Source: Pholiota molesta
Lineage: Eukaryota > Basidiomycota > Agaricomycetes > Agaricales > Strophariaceae
Direction of reading: 5' to 3'
DNA length: 64,000 nucleotides
Assembly (NCBI GenBank): GCA_014925825.1
Contig: JACGCK010000006.1
Location: 1,010,670-1,074,669 of the forward strand
Numbering within the stretch: the stretch's first letter is position 1; every line of letters starts with the position of its first letter. A model generated the notes under the pieces. The model had not been told where the DNA came from. It made no database searches and saw only the letters and a program-made list of their open reading frames with translations. Both the position numbers and the translations under genes were made by a program. Below, in pieces: positions 34,333-46,300 of this stretch.

Positions 34333-37300
34333 ATGGAATCCAAAAACAGGCTCTGTGCCCGGAAGGCCACCTGGCTCGCCTTCGGCCTCATTGCACTGGC
34401 AGCGAGTATCTCCTCGGCACAAGATCAAGCACCACAAGAACCCTTCTCAGAAACCACCTATGTGAGCCCAGCATCAGCGAACTATGAAGGTGTGATGCTG
34501 AGCCGTAATTTTGGACTTTTAGGCTCTTGGTGACGCGACGACTTCAAGTCTGCAGCCGACATCGTCAGATAGTACAGCGGTTGTTACAGGTGTACTACCC
34601 GTGAGTCAGCAAAATATTTGGTAGGTCTGCAAAATGCTGAATATAATCTCTAGGGATCCGCACCTCCACAGCCTGAATTTGACCAAGGAGCAGAAGGTAG
34701 AGACTCTATTTCTTTGCGAGCAGGCATGGGCTCACGACTTGTTAATCCCAGCTGTACGCGCCTACAAACAAGCTATATCAACCTTGACAACCCTGAGAGC
34801 CCATCCACCACAACACACATTCGATCCCGCGCTTGCGAATGGAAACGGACATTCCAAATCCATATTTTCTTCCTTCCTTCCTAACTTGCAAGGTCAAGGC
34901 CCGATTGGTAGCGTTGTTCGCATCATTCTCAAACTCCACAGCTCTGTCAATCGCGTTGTCAGTGTGCTTAGCCCGGAGACGTTAGGGCTAGGTACAAAGA
35001 AGAAGGATGAGGAACTCAGAGGAAAGGCTATAAAGGTTATTGACCTCCTGCAACACTCGCAGAATTGGGCAACATGGATGCGTTATTCACTCTCGCTCAA
35101 GTATCATTAGTGGGTCTCCCCTCTCATCAAAGATAATAACCATTTTGTTAACTCTGCCTTAGTTTCCTCCAACTTCACACTTCGTCATGGATCCACATTT
35201 GGCTTACCATTCACTCTCAACACATGCATACCATACAGGAAATGCTACATCTCAAGCGCAACTAGCATTCTTCCATGCATCAGGGTACAAGGGGTGGTAC
35301 CAGTAGACCAAGGCAAAGCCCAGCTCTATGCCACATTTGCTGCCAATGGAGGCGACAAAGGCGCCCAAATGACGCTGGGCTACCGTTATTGGTCCGGCAT
35401 CGGCACTGCAGAAAACTGCGAAAGCGCGCTGGCATGGTATGGAAGTGCAGCTGAACAAGGTTTGGGTGTTGCATCTTTTGTGTTGTTGATCGAGATGCTG
35501 ATGCCGCCCTATGATCTAAGCTATGGCAAAGTTCGAGTCCGGCCCTCCAGGAGGTCGTACATTACCACAAACGGCTACGCGGCTCTCGGACCTTGCTGGT
35601 GGAATTTATGGTCCAGGAGCGAGCGTTGCCTCAACTGGGCTTAACAGTCATAGACCTGCCATCAAAGCAGGAATAGCCCGGGCTGCGGGGAGACTTGGGA
35701 GGACGTTCTTGAATATTATCTAGTAAATATCAATCCCTCTACACTCCGATCATCTACTCTAACTTTACTCATTAATGTTCATAGTTCAACGCCGAACGTG
35801 GCGAAATCGAATTCGCATTCCGACTGGGGAAAATCTTCTATCAAGGCAGTATATATCCTTCTGCTGGAGGTATCGCTTCTGGAAGTGAAGGCGTCGGCGC
35901 CATCCCACGTAATTTCAAGTCGGCGCGCCGGTACTTCCTCCTGATCGCAAGACAAGTCTGGCCGCACGATCCACCGAGCGCCATGCAGACCAAGGACGAA
36001 CAGAAGCCGGTCGGGTTTGCAGCGGCTAGTGCGGCGTACATTGGGCGCATGTACCTTCGGGGAGAAGGCGTCAAGGTTGATTATGCTTTGGCCAAGGCAT
36101 GGTTTGACAGAGCAGCGGAGCATGGCGACCGGGAGGCGCATAATGGCATGGGCATCATGTATAGAGACGGACTTGGTGTGAAGCCGGATATAGCGAAAGC
36201 GATGGCGCATTTTAACGCTGCGGCTGGTCAGGAGCTCGCAGAGGCGCAAGTTAACGTCGGGAAATACCATTACTGTAAGCCCGATTTCGTTCCACTTCAA
36301 AAACATAAGTTGCTAATATGAATTATTTTTCCTCCTCCACAGACCGTGGCGAACTCGGACTTGCCACCACCTACTTCGAGACCGCCGTTCGCAGTGGCTC
36401 GCCATTTGAAGCATACTACTACTTGGGAGAAATTCAGTCAGCCCAAACATCCAATCCAGCTGTACCGCGCCATGTGGCCTCGAGCTCATGCGCGATGGCA
36501 GTGTCGTTCTACAAACTCGTCGCTGAGCGCGGTGTCTGGGACGACGATCTCCTGCGCGACGCAGAGATTGCGTGGATGTCGGGGACAGATCAGGGCAAGG
36601 AAGTCGCTATGCTGAAGTGGTGGATGGCGGCTGAACGCGGCAATGAGATCGCGCAGAACAATTTGGCGTACGTTTTAGATCAGGGTATGTGTCCACCGGC
36701 TCTCCTTTTCTTCACACCTCATGTGCTTATATATGTTTCTTGTTTTATTTGATGAAGACAAGAGTATTTTGCGGCTTACAAGGTTCTCGCCCATGACGAC
36801 TTCCACGGACCAGGCCAGGCTCGCACTTACCCAGTGGATCCGCGCCGCTGGCCAGCGGAATATAGATGCCCTTGTTAAAGTAGGAGATTATTACTACCAT
36901 GGGCTGGGCGTCCCAGACGAGCCAGAACAAACACGTCTCGAAAAGGCTGCCCGATACTACCAGTCGGCCTCGGATACCCAGATGAGCGCGCTCGCTATGT
37001 GGAACCTTGGGTGGATGTACGAGAATGGCATTGGTGTGCCCCAGGTATGCGTTGAACTTCATTTCCATATGTGATATAGTGGTTGAGTTGATGTGAATTT
37101 ATAGGATTTCCATCTGGCTAAACGACATTATGATTCGGCGCTCGAGACGAACTCGGAGGCGTATCTTCCTGTAATTTTGTCGCTCGGAAAACTATATGCA
37201 CGGAGCATCTGGCATACCCTTACTGGTGGCACTGGTGGACTCAACCTCTGGGGTCCAGATGAAGACGAAACAGGTTGGTTTGCTCACCGCGATTTTTTTT

Positions 37301-37939
37301 ATCGCCAGTATTGACATTTGGGTTTGACTTGTAATGATGTAGCCAAGCCTACTCGTGGAAGACAAATTGAGGAGGGTAAACAGAATAGCGGCATAGAAGA
37401 ACGTCCTCGAGAGCGTGAAGAGGAATATTTCCGGGAGGAGGAAGATGGACCTTGGTATTTCGGCAAAGCTAAGGAAGAGTTTAATAAACGCCGAGACGGA
37501 CAAGCTGTGGACGGGAGAAGGAGAGACGACGAAGACCCTATTCAGGTTGGTTCTTTCATTCTCTAGGAAATATGCTTTCATTTAGCTAATATTGATCTTT
37601 TGCAGTGGGCTAGAGATCGCCGGGACGCCGAAAGGAACGCGAAGGCGAATTCGGTCCCGAGGATTACTTCGAGGGCATGACGAGAGGAAACCGCGAGGAC
37701 GCAGACTACGACGAGTTCGGCGAGACGATGCTCCTCGTTCTCCTGTGTCTGGTGATATCTGTTCTGCTCTACATCCGCACACGCATTGTTGAGCGGATGC
37801 GGAGAGAGGTGCGCGAGCAACAAGGTCAGGGCGGGAACCAGAACCAAAATGCCCAGCCCCGAAATGGGAATGGTAATGGAGGAGGCCTGTTCCCCCGCCT
37901 GGGGATCCTGCGCGGGATGATTGGGCTATTCTTCGGTGA
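34333..37939 (+). CDS. HRD3: Hrd3/SEL1L-type ERAD adaptor (several apparent frame breaks)
   Basis: Partner of the Hrd1 ubiquitin ligase in ER-associated degradation. A signal peptide is visible in the first exon (WLAFGLIALAASISSAQ). Sel1-type TPR repeats follow across many exons, for example ALFTLAQVSLFPPTSH, MTLGYRYWSGIGTAENCESA, YIGRMYLRGEGVKVDYALAK, GMGIMYRDGLGVKPD, AQNNLAYVLDQ, VGDYYYHGLGVPDEP and WNLGWMYENGIGVPQ. A charged linker comes next, then one C-terminal membrane helix (TMLLVLLCLVISVLLYI). The tail, in the corrected frame, is FPPPGDPARDDWAILR. Order, signal peptide and tail anchor match Hrd3. Frame slips of one missing base occur near 35058, 37634 and 37892-37896, so the continuous product needs three extra bases in runs. 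The junction near 34486-34523 is also unclear. Confidence 0.9.
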
Positions 37940-38263
37940 ATGTGTAGGTTTAATTTGAGTTATTGTAAATGCATATTAGACTTGCCTAGCAAGAATGGTG
38001 TATCTTTTTCAAGACCAAATCCTTGGAAATTTCAAGCGAGGTGGTGGGCTCAGCTATTTTGTCTACATGAATGTTTGGCTGTGCTTGGTGAGTGGGTGAC
38101 CACGTGTTGGAGTGAATGCGATACGCGCTCAGCGCTGGAGTGGTATCCTTATTCATTACAATCTCGGACGGAGTTTCTGGACACCCACCCCATCTACCCA
38201 TCCTCCCTCACCTTCTCTCCTTTTAACTTATTCTGTACATATACCAGGCCATCTATCGTTCCA

Positions 38264-39211
38264 ATGGCGTTTGACTTTGCCTCGCTCGAACCCCGGATCC
38301 ACCAGATTCTCTCCGCCCCCGGGACGGATTTATCGACCATTAGCGCGAAGCGTGTCAGGCGCCAGCTGCTCGAACTCGACCCTTCTCTGACCGCAGAATT
38401 TATGAAGGACAATAGGGAGGATGTGGATATGGTCATTGCTAGCGTGTTTGAGAAGGTGAGCGGCGAACAAGGCGCGGATGCTTCCACAAATGGCAGCAGC
38501 GAACCGGCCGTGGAGGAGAAGCCAGCCCCGTCACGTAAGCGAAAGCAGGAGGGCGGTGATCAAGTTCCCGACCAGGGGGACGACGCCGATGCCGCCGACA
38601 ATACGCCTCCGCCCAAGAAGTCCAAGAAGGCGAAAAACGGTCGGGAGCTCACCGATGCTGAGCTAGCCCGCAAACTCGACAGTGAAATCAACAGCCGTTC
38701 TACACGGACAGGAACTAAAGGCCGTGGTGCGGCGAACGGGACAAAGAAGGGCGCGCGAGCGAAGAAGAGCGCAGCAACCGTGCATTCGGATGACGATAGT
38801 GACTCCGGTCCTAAGAAGAAACCAAGAAAGTCCGCAGGAACAGGAGCCAAGGGTGGCTTCGCAAAGGAGTTCGCTCTGAGGTAAGATAGCTTTTAACCAC
38901 TTTTCGGACCATGGCATTCATTGCTGACATCTTCATCCAGCGAGCCATTAGCAGCGCTCCTCCAAGTCGATAAGCTATCGCGACCACAAGTGGTGAAGCA
39001 ACTCTGGGTCTATATTAAAGGAAATGAGTTACAAAACCCCGACAACAAACGCGAGATCCTGTGCGACGTAAATCTACGAGCCGTCTTCGGTGTTGACAAA
39101 TCGACATGTTCAAAATGAACAAGGTTCTTGGACAGTAAGTGCTATACCTCGACTCTTTGGAGAAAGCCTATTTTAAACACTTCCAATAGGCACTTACACG
39201 AAAATGAGTGA
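38264..39211 (+). CDS. DEK_C plus SWIB/MDM2 domain protein (Tri1/Uaf30-like)
   Basis: Starts MAFDFASLEPRIHQILSAPG. The first 75 residues form a DEK C-terminal-type domain (LSTISAKRVRRQLLELDPSL). A long basic, low-complexity linker with nuclear-localisation-like KKSKKAK and KKKPRKS follows. The SWIB domain is split by an intron: LAALLQVDKLSRPQVVKQLW, IKGNELQNPDNKREILCD and RAVFGVDK, with the ending DMFKMNKVLGQ/HLHENE in the exons after 39100. Yeast Tri1 and Uaf30 (RNA polymerase I upstream activating factor) share this arrangement. One A is missing in the run at 39098-39100, between VDK and DMFKMN. Without it the frame would end at 39118. Probable nuclear or nucleolar chromatin factor. Confidence 0.85.
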
Positions 39212-39830
39212 CGCAGATCATAATCCTGCCATCGTCCTCGCATGGCCCCAGGATGGCAGATGAAACTCTCCGATTCAAACAAAACTGCCATTCGAAAATA
39301 TTGCATATCTTCTCTTCCATCTCCTTTCTGTGTGTTTTCTAATTAGCTAATCTCACGCTGTCCACTGTACATTTTATCTCCAATTCCACTCACGGCTTCT
39401 TCAATTCTTGTGGAACTCATAGCTAGCGAGATCGATTCTATGATTTTATGAAAGTTATCTCGAATATGACATGTTCCATCACAACTAGCATTTCTTCGAA
39501 ATACTGATACCGCATTGGACTCAGATCGCAGAAGTTACTTAACCACCTGACTGACCGTCATACATGTGAGCTCTCCCGATTCCTGGGTTACGAGGCTGAA
39601 TATCTTCAGCTGTAGAATCCATATATACTACAAATATGTACATGATAAAAAGCAAAACACATTTAAAGCCACGAAAGCATTTCGAACATTGTACTGTGCC
39701 ACCCATAAACGGAGAGCCAGCTAAAAAAAGAAAAAAGAAACACAGAAAACATACATAAAAATACAGCGTCGGAGATGAAGTGGCCTCAGGACGCAACTAT
39801 AACGAAGACCTCGTCTCCGCTCCATTCAGA
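39212..39830. other. Convergent intergenic region
   Basis: 620 bp between facing 3' ends of the SWIB gene and the zinc-finger gene. AT-rich, no gene recognised. Confidence 0.45.
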
Positions 39831-41147
39831 TCACGCAGAAGGCCTTGCATGCGGCGGCATTTCGGGCAGCGGCGGCTTCCCAAGCCAACACAACTTATAC
39901 AAACTCTCGGGCTGCGGTGGCGGTATTGGCTTGCCAAGCAGCTTCGCCAGCCTCGCACAGGACTTCGGAACAATTTTATAGTGTCTGCGGAATGCGTCGG
40001 AGCGCGAGAGCGTCTGGTAGCACACCGGGCACGTCCGCGTGCGCACGACGGCCGTGGTCTGCACCTCGTGCTTGCTCTTGATATGCCTCCCCAAGTCGTA
40101 CTGCCGCGTGAAGGTCTTGTCGCATTGGGTGCATAGAAACACCTTGGCCTGCTTGGACTGCTTGCTGGGGTGCGGCTCTAATGGTGCGGCCGAGGGATTT
40201 GGAGCGATAGAACGCATATTGGGCACAGGAGAGGGCATTTTTTCGGCTGCGTGCTCTTCTTCCTCTAAGGGCTTTTTGCTTTTCTCGATATAAGATGTAT
40301 CGAGCCGTTGAAGTTCGGCTGCTTCTAATAACTGCTGCATCGTACTTCGTGGTCCTAGCATTTGTGCTGATGGCTCCGATAGCTCTGGTGAAGCGTCGCG
40401 GGCGTCTTCCGGTGGCGCTTCCACCTGGATCAGCGGCGGCTCGTCGATATCGCTCTCGACTTGGACATCCAATGAAAGTCGCCTGCTCGTCGACCGGATT
40501 CCCAGGGCCTGCGTTGCAGAAACCAAGCTGTCTTCTTCTATCTCTGCGAAGCTCCTCTTTCGTGCTTTCGACATGGGCTGGCCCGGACTGGTAGGTGGAG
40601 ATGCATCGCGGGAGAGGCTGTGGGTGTAGGATATTGGGGACGCAAGGCTCGATGGCGATGACGAGGGGTCATCATATACGAGGGAAGGGGTTCTGGGTTC
40701 AGCTACGGGACTTAGGCGGCTGGCGAGGCTGGCGAATACTTCATCCTATTGAATTGAATGAAAAGAATGCCATGAGCGCGAGAAACCAACAAGAAACATA
40801 ATGGATTTAAATCTTTCTAGCGTAAGGACACATGGAGAGAGGACTCACAAAGCTTCTTCCTGTTATATTTGTTGGTAAATCTCGATAGTGACAACGGATA
40901 TCCTCCTCTGGGTATCCTCTATTCGCTCGTCGCATTCCGGGTTCAAAGGACAGGGAGCTGTACTCCACGGCCGTCTCTGCTCTGCCCCGTGGAGGCGACA
41001 GTCTGGAGAAACTGACCGGCCACTGCAAATGACTGGGACTATCACTGTTGAGAAGCTGTGAGAACTATATCCTCCGTCTTCGAGAATAGTATACACTCAC
41101 TAGATACTTCCGCCTCTAAATCTTCGATAACCATCTATATCCTGCAT
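39831..41147 (-). CDS. C2H2 zinc-finger protein
   Basis: The last exon (from 40750) encodes a Ser/Pro-rich region (EPRTPSLVYDDPSSSPSSLA, RDASPPTSPGQPMSKARKRS) with KARKRSF as a possible nuclear signal. The fingers are FLCTQCDKTFTRQYDLGRHI with KSKHE (CX2CX12HX4H), then a second, atypical one, RTCPVCYQTLSRSDAFRRHY. The protein ends KPPLPEMPPHARPSA. The exon upstream (about 40850-41020) ends NITGRSF and joins in phase to DEVFASLASRL. A first exon starting MQDIDGYRRFRGGSI at 41147 is plausible, but its phase does not join cleanly, so the start is tentative. Probable DNA-binding transcription regulator; targets unknown. Confidence 0.78.
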
Positions 41148-41385
41148 ACTGACTAGCCTTGCCCCGTCGGCGTCGAAAACCTAGCGATTAGCAGCCTCCA
41201 GGAGATGATGGAGCTGCGTGGGTCACCGATAGTGGCGACTTGTTGATAATCACCCCTCACAAAACTATGATGTTAGTTTATGTATGGGTTTGTGGGCTTG
41301 CTGTTACAAACCCTGGGTAGCATATGACATTACAGGTTCGGTGTCTAAATTTGGGACGCTCAGGAGGGCTCGTACCGTGGCATTT

Positions 41386-41567
41386 CCAATTTTACCTAGG
41401 CTCTTGCGTTTGCAGAGGCGAATGCTGGAATCCATGTTTGATGGATTGATGCGCGATCAGGATGTAGGCCGAAAATGGCAAGGTGTCGGCTCTGCGCCAG
41501 ACACCCCGCGAATATTATTCGTCTTGACACCCCGCGAATATTATTCGTCTTGACTGTACGGTACGGC
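41386..41567 (-). repeat. Ngaro B2 repeat (right terminus)
   Basis: Matches 41998-42154 almost base for base, from CCAATTTTACCTAGG to the GTACGGTACGGC end. It differs by one G in GCTGG(G)AATCC and by a perfect 26-bp tandem duplication (41501-41526 and 41527-41552). It marks the element's 3' end on its coding strand. Confidence 0.88.
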
Positions 41568-41658
41568 ATACAAGACAGTACATAAGGTGTATGTAAGTGT
41601 AAATAAAGAAAATGAATGAGTCGAAAATTTGAATGCATCAGGGGTTGAGGAGGGAGGG

Positions 41659-42004
41659 TGATTCGAGAGAAATAGCGAGCCTCTGCAAAGGGGCGAGTAG
41701 AGGAAGTTGGAAGAGAAAAACAAACCTGGCTTGAGTCAGTTTGTCTTAAATACCCTTCCTCTTAGATGAGTCACATGCCGGCCCAAAATTGAGCCATTGG
41801 GGGAAATACTTTCTATTAATGGTGACGCAGACTCGCAGTGAGCGGCGGACCAGCTCAGCGTGGCGTCAGATAATTGCGCGGCGGACCAGCGCAATGGAGG
41901 GTCATCCACACGGTTCGGACCAGTGTGGGGATATTCGCATGTGACTTCGAGCCTTGGCCGGTATCATTGGACTAGAGTAAATAATATTTAAACCCGACCA
42001 ATTT
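41659..42004 (-). repeat. Ngaro A2 repeat (internal)
   Basis: Intact copy of the A repeat, about 340 bp, from TGATTCGAGAG to AAACCCGACCAATTT. Its left part matches 46594-46714 and its right part 47502-47726. The join point in A1 is where the 779-bp insertion lies. It abuts B1 directly, sharing the CCAATTT boundary. Confidence 0.88.
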
Positions 42005-42154
42005 TACCTAGGCTCTTGCGTTTGCAGAGGCGAATGCTGGGAATCCATGTTTGATGGATTGATGCGCGATCAGGATGTAGGCCGAAAATGGCAAGGTGTC
42101 GGCTCTGCGCCAGACACCCCGCGAATATTATTCGTCTTGACTGTACGGTACGGC
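41998..42154 (-). repeat. Ngaro B1 repeat (internal)
   Basis: 157-bp direct repeat of the B2 end at 41386-41567, without that copy's tandem duplication. It contains the near-palindrome GCGAATATTATTCGT. It lies between the poly(A) tract after the recombinase stop and the A2 repeat. Confidence 0.88.
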
Positions 42155-42184
42155 TAAAAGCCCTATTGGAAAAATGATAAATGG

Positions 42185-42208
42185 TTTTTTTTTTTTTTTT
42201 TTTTTTTT
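42185..42208 (-). repeat. 24-nt poly(A) tract on the element's coding strand
   Basis: Twenty-four T in a row on the plus strand, starting within the TAA stop of the recombinase frame and followed about 30 bp later by B1. No equivalent run is found at the other repeat junctions. Confidence 0.9.
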
Positions 42209-43340
42209 AAACTTGAGAAAATGAAATGAAATGATGGAAGAAAAAAATAGACGAGGAAAATAAAGATGGGTAGTGGAATAAAATAAATAGGGCCAGAAGA
42301 TGAACGAAGAGATGTGAGGAAGTGAAGTCAAGACGAATGGACATAGGCCTCCTGACGCTTGTCGCGGGCGAACAATAATGCTTGGAGAAGAACGGGATTT
42401 TTCTGATGTAGACTTGGAAAGCCTCGGACGTCCACCGGCCAGCAGCTTGAATTAGGGACGGAGGACAAGCACACTCGGCCATGAATGTTGCACCGCCTGC
42501 GCGCATGGAATGACCACCGATGTCTTTCTCAAAGAACGATCTGATGCGCCGCATAAAGAATGAACGAGTGGGAACCTGGCCCCGGCTCGTCAGCCATAAA
42601 GCGGAGTTGAAAGGAAACAGGCGGTCGCGAGATGTTAAGTATTTGAGGAAAGCAGAGAAAGGATCGGCTTTCAGCAGGTTGCGGCGAACCATGACGATGT
42701 TGCCCTCGTAGAATTTATCTGCTTTGTGACTCGGAAGGAAGAATTGAAATATGTCTCCTTCGATCTTGACGGACGCGCGTGTGGTAACCTTTCGAGGATT
42801 TCGTAAAGTCGTATCGTCGGAATATGCCATTTCGCCCAACCGCATCAAGGCGAAGAAACCTGTTAGAATCATCGCCACAAATAAAAGGTCGTCATGATTT
42901 GTCGAAGTTGCGTATCGCTCAACCACTGACTCCAAATCACGGATGGTGAGCGCGTGCTTCCGAATTGTGGGAGATCCATGACGACGCATACAACCTTGCA
43001 TGGTACGATGAACCAGTTGCGAATTGCGGTTGGTGCGAACATCGGGAAAATAAGGCTCTAATTGTTGGCAAATTCCAGAGAGGTACGAGTTTACGGACTT
43101 TGGCTTGAGGTGGTCGGATTTCCATACGGCGTAGAAGGATAGGGTGTCGGGTGTTGGGTCAACGGGAAAGTCATGCAGGCGTATGAAGTCGAGGTAGGAG
43201 TTCAGGGCTGATCCATAGTTCTTCCAAGTACCAGTGTCAATTGCTTGACCGAGAGAGATTGCGCGCTCATGAACTAAGCGCTCGCGCGTCCAGGCGTCAC
43301 GCTTGCGTTGCCTGGAACGCACACCAGACGAAATGATCAT
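42207..43340 (-). CDS. Tyrosine recombinase of the Ngaro element
   Basis: 377 codons. The N-terminal half is the SAM-like DNA-binding region (TWKNYGSALNSYLDFIRLHD, KSVNSYLSGICQQLEPYFPD). The catalytic half shows the first Arg in FFALMRLGEMAYSD, a central Lys/His segment (LPSHKADKF), the HxxR box GGHSMRAGGATFMAE, and GRWTSEAFQVYIR with the nucleophilic Tyr. This is the R-H-R-Y set expected of a recombinase that inserts circular cDNA. Its ATG overlaps the RT stop as ATGA (43337-43340), suggesting stop-restart coupling. The last 40 residues are hydrophobic and low-complexity and may be read-out sequence. Confidence 0.92.
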   Translation of the reverse strand: MIISSGVRSRQRKRDAWTRERLVHERAISLGQAIDTGTWKNYGSALNSYLDFIRLHDFPVDPTPDTLSFYAVWKSDHLKPKSVNSYLSGICQQLEPYFPDVRTNRNSQLVHRTMQGCMRRHGSPTIRKHALTIRDLESVVERYATSTNHDDLLFVAMILTGFFALMRLGEMAYSDDTTLRNPRKVTTRASVKIEGDIFQFFLPSHKADKFYEGNIVMVRRNLLKADPFSAFLKYLTSRDRLFPFNSALWLTSRGQVPTRSFFMRRIRSFFEKDIGGHSMRAGGATFMAECACPPSLIQAAGRWTSEAFQVYIRKIPFFSKHYCSPATSVRRPMSIRLDFTSSHLFVHLLALFILFHYPSLFSSSIFFFHHFISFSQV

Positions 43341-46300
43341 TTTTTGATTGCCCCCAGCGTAACTCGAGGGGGTTCAAAAACGTTGAAAGTGAGTTGGGGT
43401 CGAATGAGAAGAGCGCGCGCAAATTCTCGACGAGAAATGGCGTCAGCAACGTCATTGCGCTCTCCAGGAATATGCAGGACACGGAGTTGATGGCCTTTGG
43501 ATAAGCGAATATCCACCGATGCTTTCAAGATCTCGTTGTATTGCGGTTGGGCGCGAAGGGAAGCGAACATGTCAACTGTGTTTGAGTTGTCGGTAAAAAT
43601 AATAATGCGACTGGGGTTTGGAGAAAGGGAAGCGACGTGGTCGAGTGCTGACAGAACGCAAAGCGCTTCGTAGATGGAAATAAATTCACCATTCGTGTCA
43701 GCAGGTACGGGGGCGTAGAATCCTGCGTCAAAGGCTGGGTACCAAAAGCCCATACCTTCGAGGCAGGCGTCGCAAAGAATTATAACGTCAGCCTCGTCAA
43801 TTCCCCAGTCTAAGGCTCGTAACAAATGAATCCCGTCGGAAACGCGAATGTGGTCAGCCGCCCATTCCAAATCACGTCGCACTGCTGTGTTCGTCCAAAT
43901 GGTCTGGTTGGGGGCATCCTTGCCGGCTATTTTTGGGTAGAAGTTGTTAAGGCAAGGTCGTAGTAGGGGGAAAACATTAAACGCCCAGTTGAGCCAGCCG
44001 GCGAGGCACTGCCAACGACACAAAGTGTGCTTGACACCACGGGAACCATCTGGTAGGCTGCAGAAATCGGAAATCTCCTCCAATAGATCATCTCTGGCCT
44101 TCTGTGGCAAAGTCAATGTCATGGCATTGGGGTCGACATCAATGCCAATAATTGTCAGCGGAGAACCAGATATTTGTTTCTTTTCTTTATAAGGGATACC
44201 GAGTTCCCGCCATAGCGCGAGGAGCTGAGCTTGACTGGATGGCAATTCCTTCTGCAAGCTAGGTTCCCAGGTGATGCGGTCGCTCCATTCGGGCATGAAC
44301 GAATCATCGGAATAGACGCATAACCAAATGAGACCCTTGACGTGGATGGCAATCCAAGTTACCAGCCCGTTGAAGGCGATCCATATGCAGCCCGAGGCTC
44401 GCCCGCCGAAAGCGTTATTTCTATCAACGTTGCGAGACCCGTTAATAGTATTCACTTGCTTGATCTGCCAGTATGGATGCATGGGCATCAAGCGATAAGC
44501 TTCGGCGACGTCGGATTTGACCATGATCAGGCGGCCATCCCCTTCGGTTTTGCGGATGTGGAGGAGGAGTTCGCCCAAACGCTTCATGTTGTCAAGCGGA
44601 TAACCGGAAATTTCTTCGCGAGGAATCATAGAGTTGAGAGAAAATTCACCCGCGCTCTGATCCGTCACCATACGGAGGTCAGAGGAGTTTGGCTTAGGTA
44701 CAGCATGTATCGGCATGCTGTACATACCAGGCAAGAGATCAGGACCAAAGGAAGGGGAAAAACGTCCTTTAGCGATCTCTTCTTGGCGTTGAGACTCTAA
44801 GAACTCAGCTTCGCGTGGGTCGCGAGGCGGTGGCTTAGAGGCATCGTGGGTGACTGGGTAACCATCCTTGTGGGTATCGGCCCAAGGCCAGAAGCCCTCG
44901 CGGAGGCCACGACAGACAGACGCCACGAACGCAGGGTTGGGGTGGTCATGTAACAATTCTTCGAAACGGTCTACGTTGATTGGGGTAACAATTTTGAACA
45001 AATGTGGATTATCTCTAATTGTTTTCGAAACTACAGGGTCGTCGAGCTCGCTCTGCGGGGGGGAAGGAAGTGGTGCTGCTGTCTCGGTCCAATCGGCAAC
45101 AGAGTGAGCAGTAGGGTAGTCGCCAGCAGCCCACAAATTATGTCGAAGGAATTTGGGCCTAAGCCCGCGTGCTAGTCTTTCCTTCTCCTTCCTTTCCACC
45201 GTCGCACTCGTGCTGTCCGTGTCCCTGTCTCTTGCAGCGGCGGCAGATGTGCCTGTACTTGCAGGACGTTCCGTCGGGGCACGTGGAAGCGTTGAACCGT
45301 TTGCAGACGTCTGATCCGCGATTTCGTGATCCGGTTCGAGAAGTTGATCCCCCTGATCGACTGACATCGGACTGGATTCCGTCTGCCGGGATGATAGCCG
45401 AGTAGACATGCATGAACTTGTCGCGTTCGGTGAGGAGGATGCTCTGCCCGCCTCCGACCATGTTTCGGACTGCTGCGTCGTACAAGATGATTTTTCGGTG
45501 AGAGGACGACATCTTGGCTGAGAATTCACGACAGATGTAGTCTCCGTAGTCCCAGAGTTCGTCATGTCGATGCGGGAAGACAAACGCGGTCGCTTTCGCG
45601 GCTTCTCTCCAGGCGGCAAACCAGTCTCCGCTCGACTGGATTCGCCGCAGTGGTTCAGTATCCCCGAGACTGATCGTAGTCGATCCCACGCGGCCAATGT
45701 TCTCCTTAGTAGGCGCGACGAGGTGCAATGCAGAGAACACCTTGTCGAGGTCGATGGCGTTTCCTCGGATAATGTTTTCCCACTCGGAGCTGGGGAAACC
45801 TGGCGGTGCAGCGGTTGACTGTTGGATCCATCGCTTAACTGTTCCGACATCATTTCCGAGGAGTCCCAAGATTCGTCTCGTCTCGGCGCAGCTGGGATTG
45901 GAGTGTTGTCGTGCGGTAAGTTCACGTTTGAACCACGGCATGTCGCGCTCAAACAGCTTCTGTTTCTTGTTCGACTGTCCTTCTCCATCAGATCCATTCC
46001 CTCCACTCTCTCCATCAGAGTCTTCGTCGTCTGGTTTGGCTCGCTTCTTCGACGCTGAAATACCTTCGAGAAGGGATTCAACTTCTTGGTCGATAGCGGT
46101 TGCAGGCGCTCGAGGAGACTCGGGCGCTTGTGTAGGCGCCGGTCGAATGATGCTGGCTGCGGCGTGGGCTCCTCGTCTGGCGGCGTCAGCGGCTTGGCGT
46201 TCGGTTGATTCAATGATTCCAAGGAATTCGTTGAGAGCCGCTTCCTTTTGAGAGTACTGGGCGTCTTCGCTATCTGAGAAATCGAGCTTTGATGTGATGA

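Noticed and set aside
41570..41658. A separate small gene between A2 and B2
   Set aside because: The 90-bp spacer has no useful frame; in Ngaro-type elements a spacer between A2 and B2 is normal.
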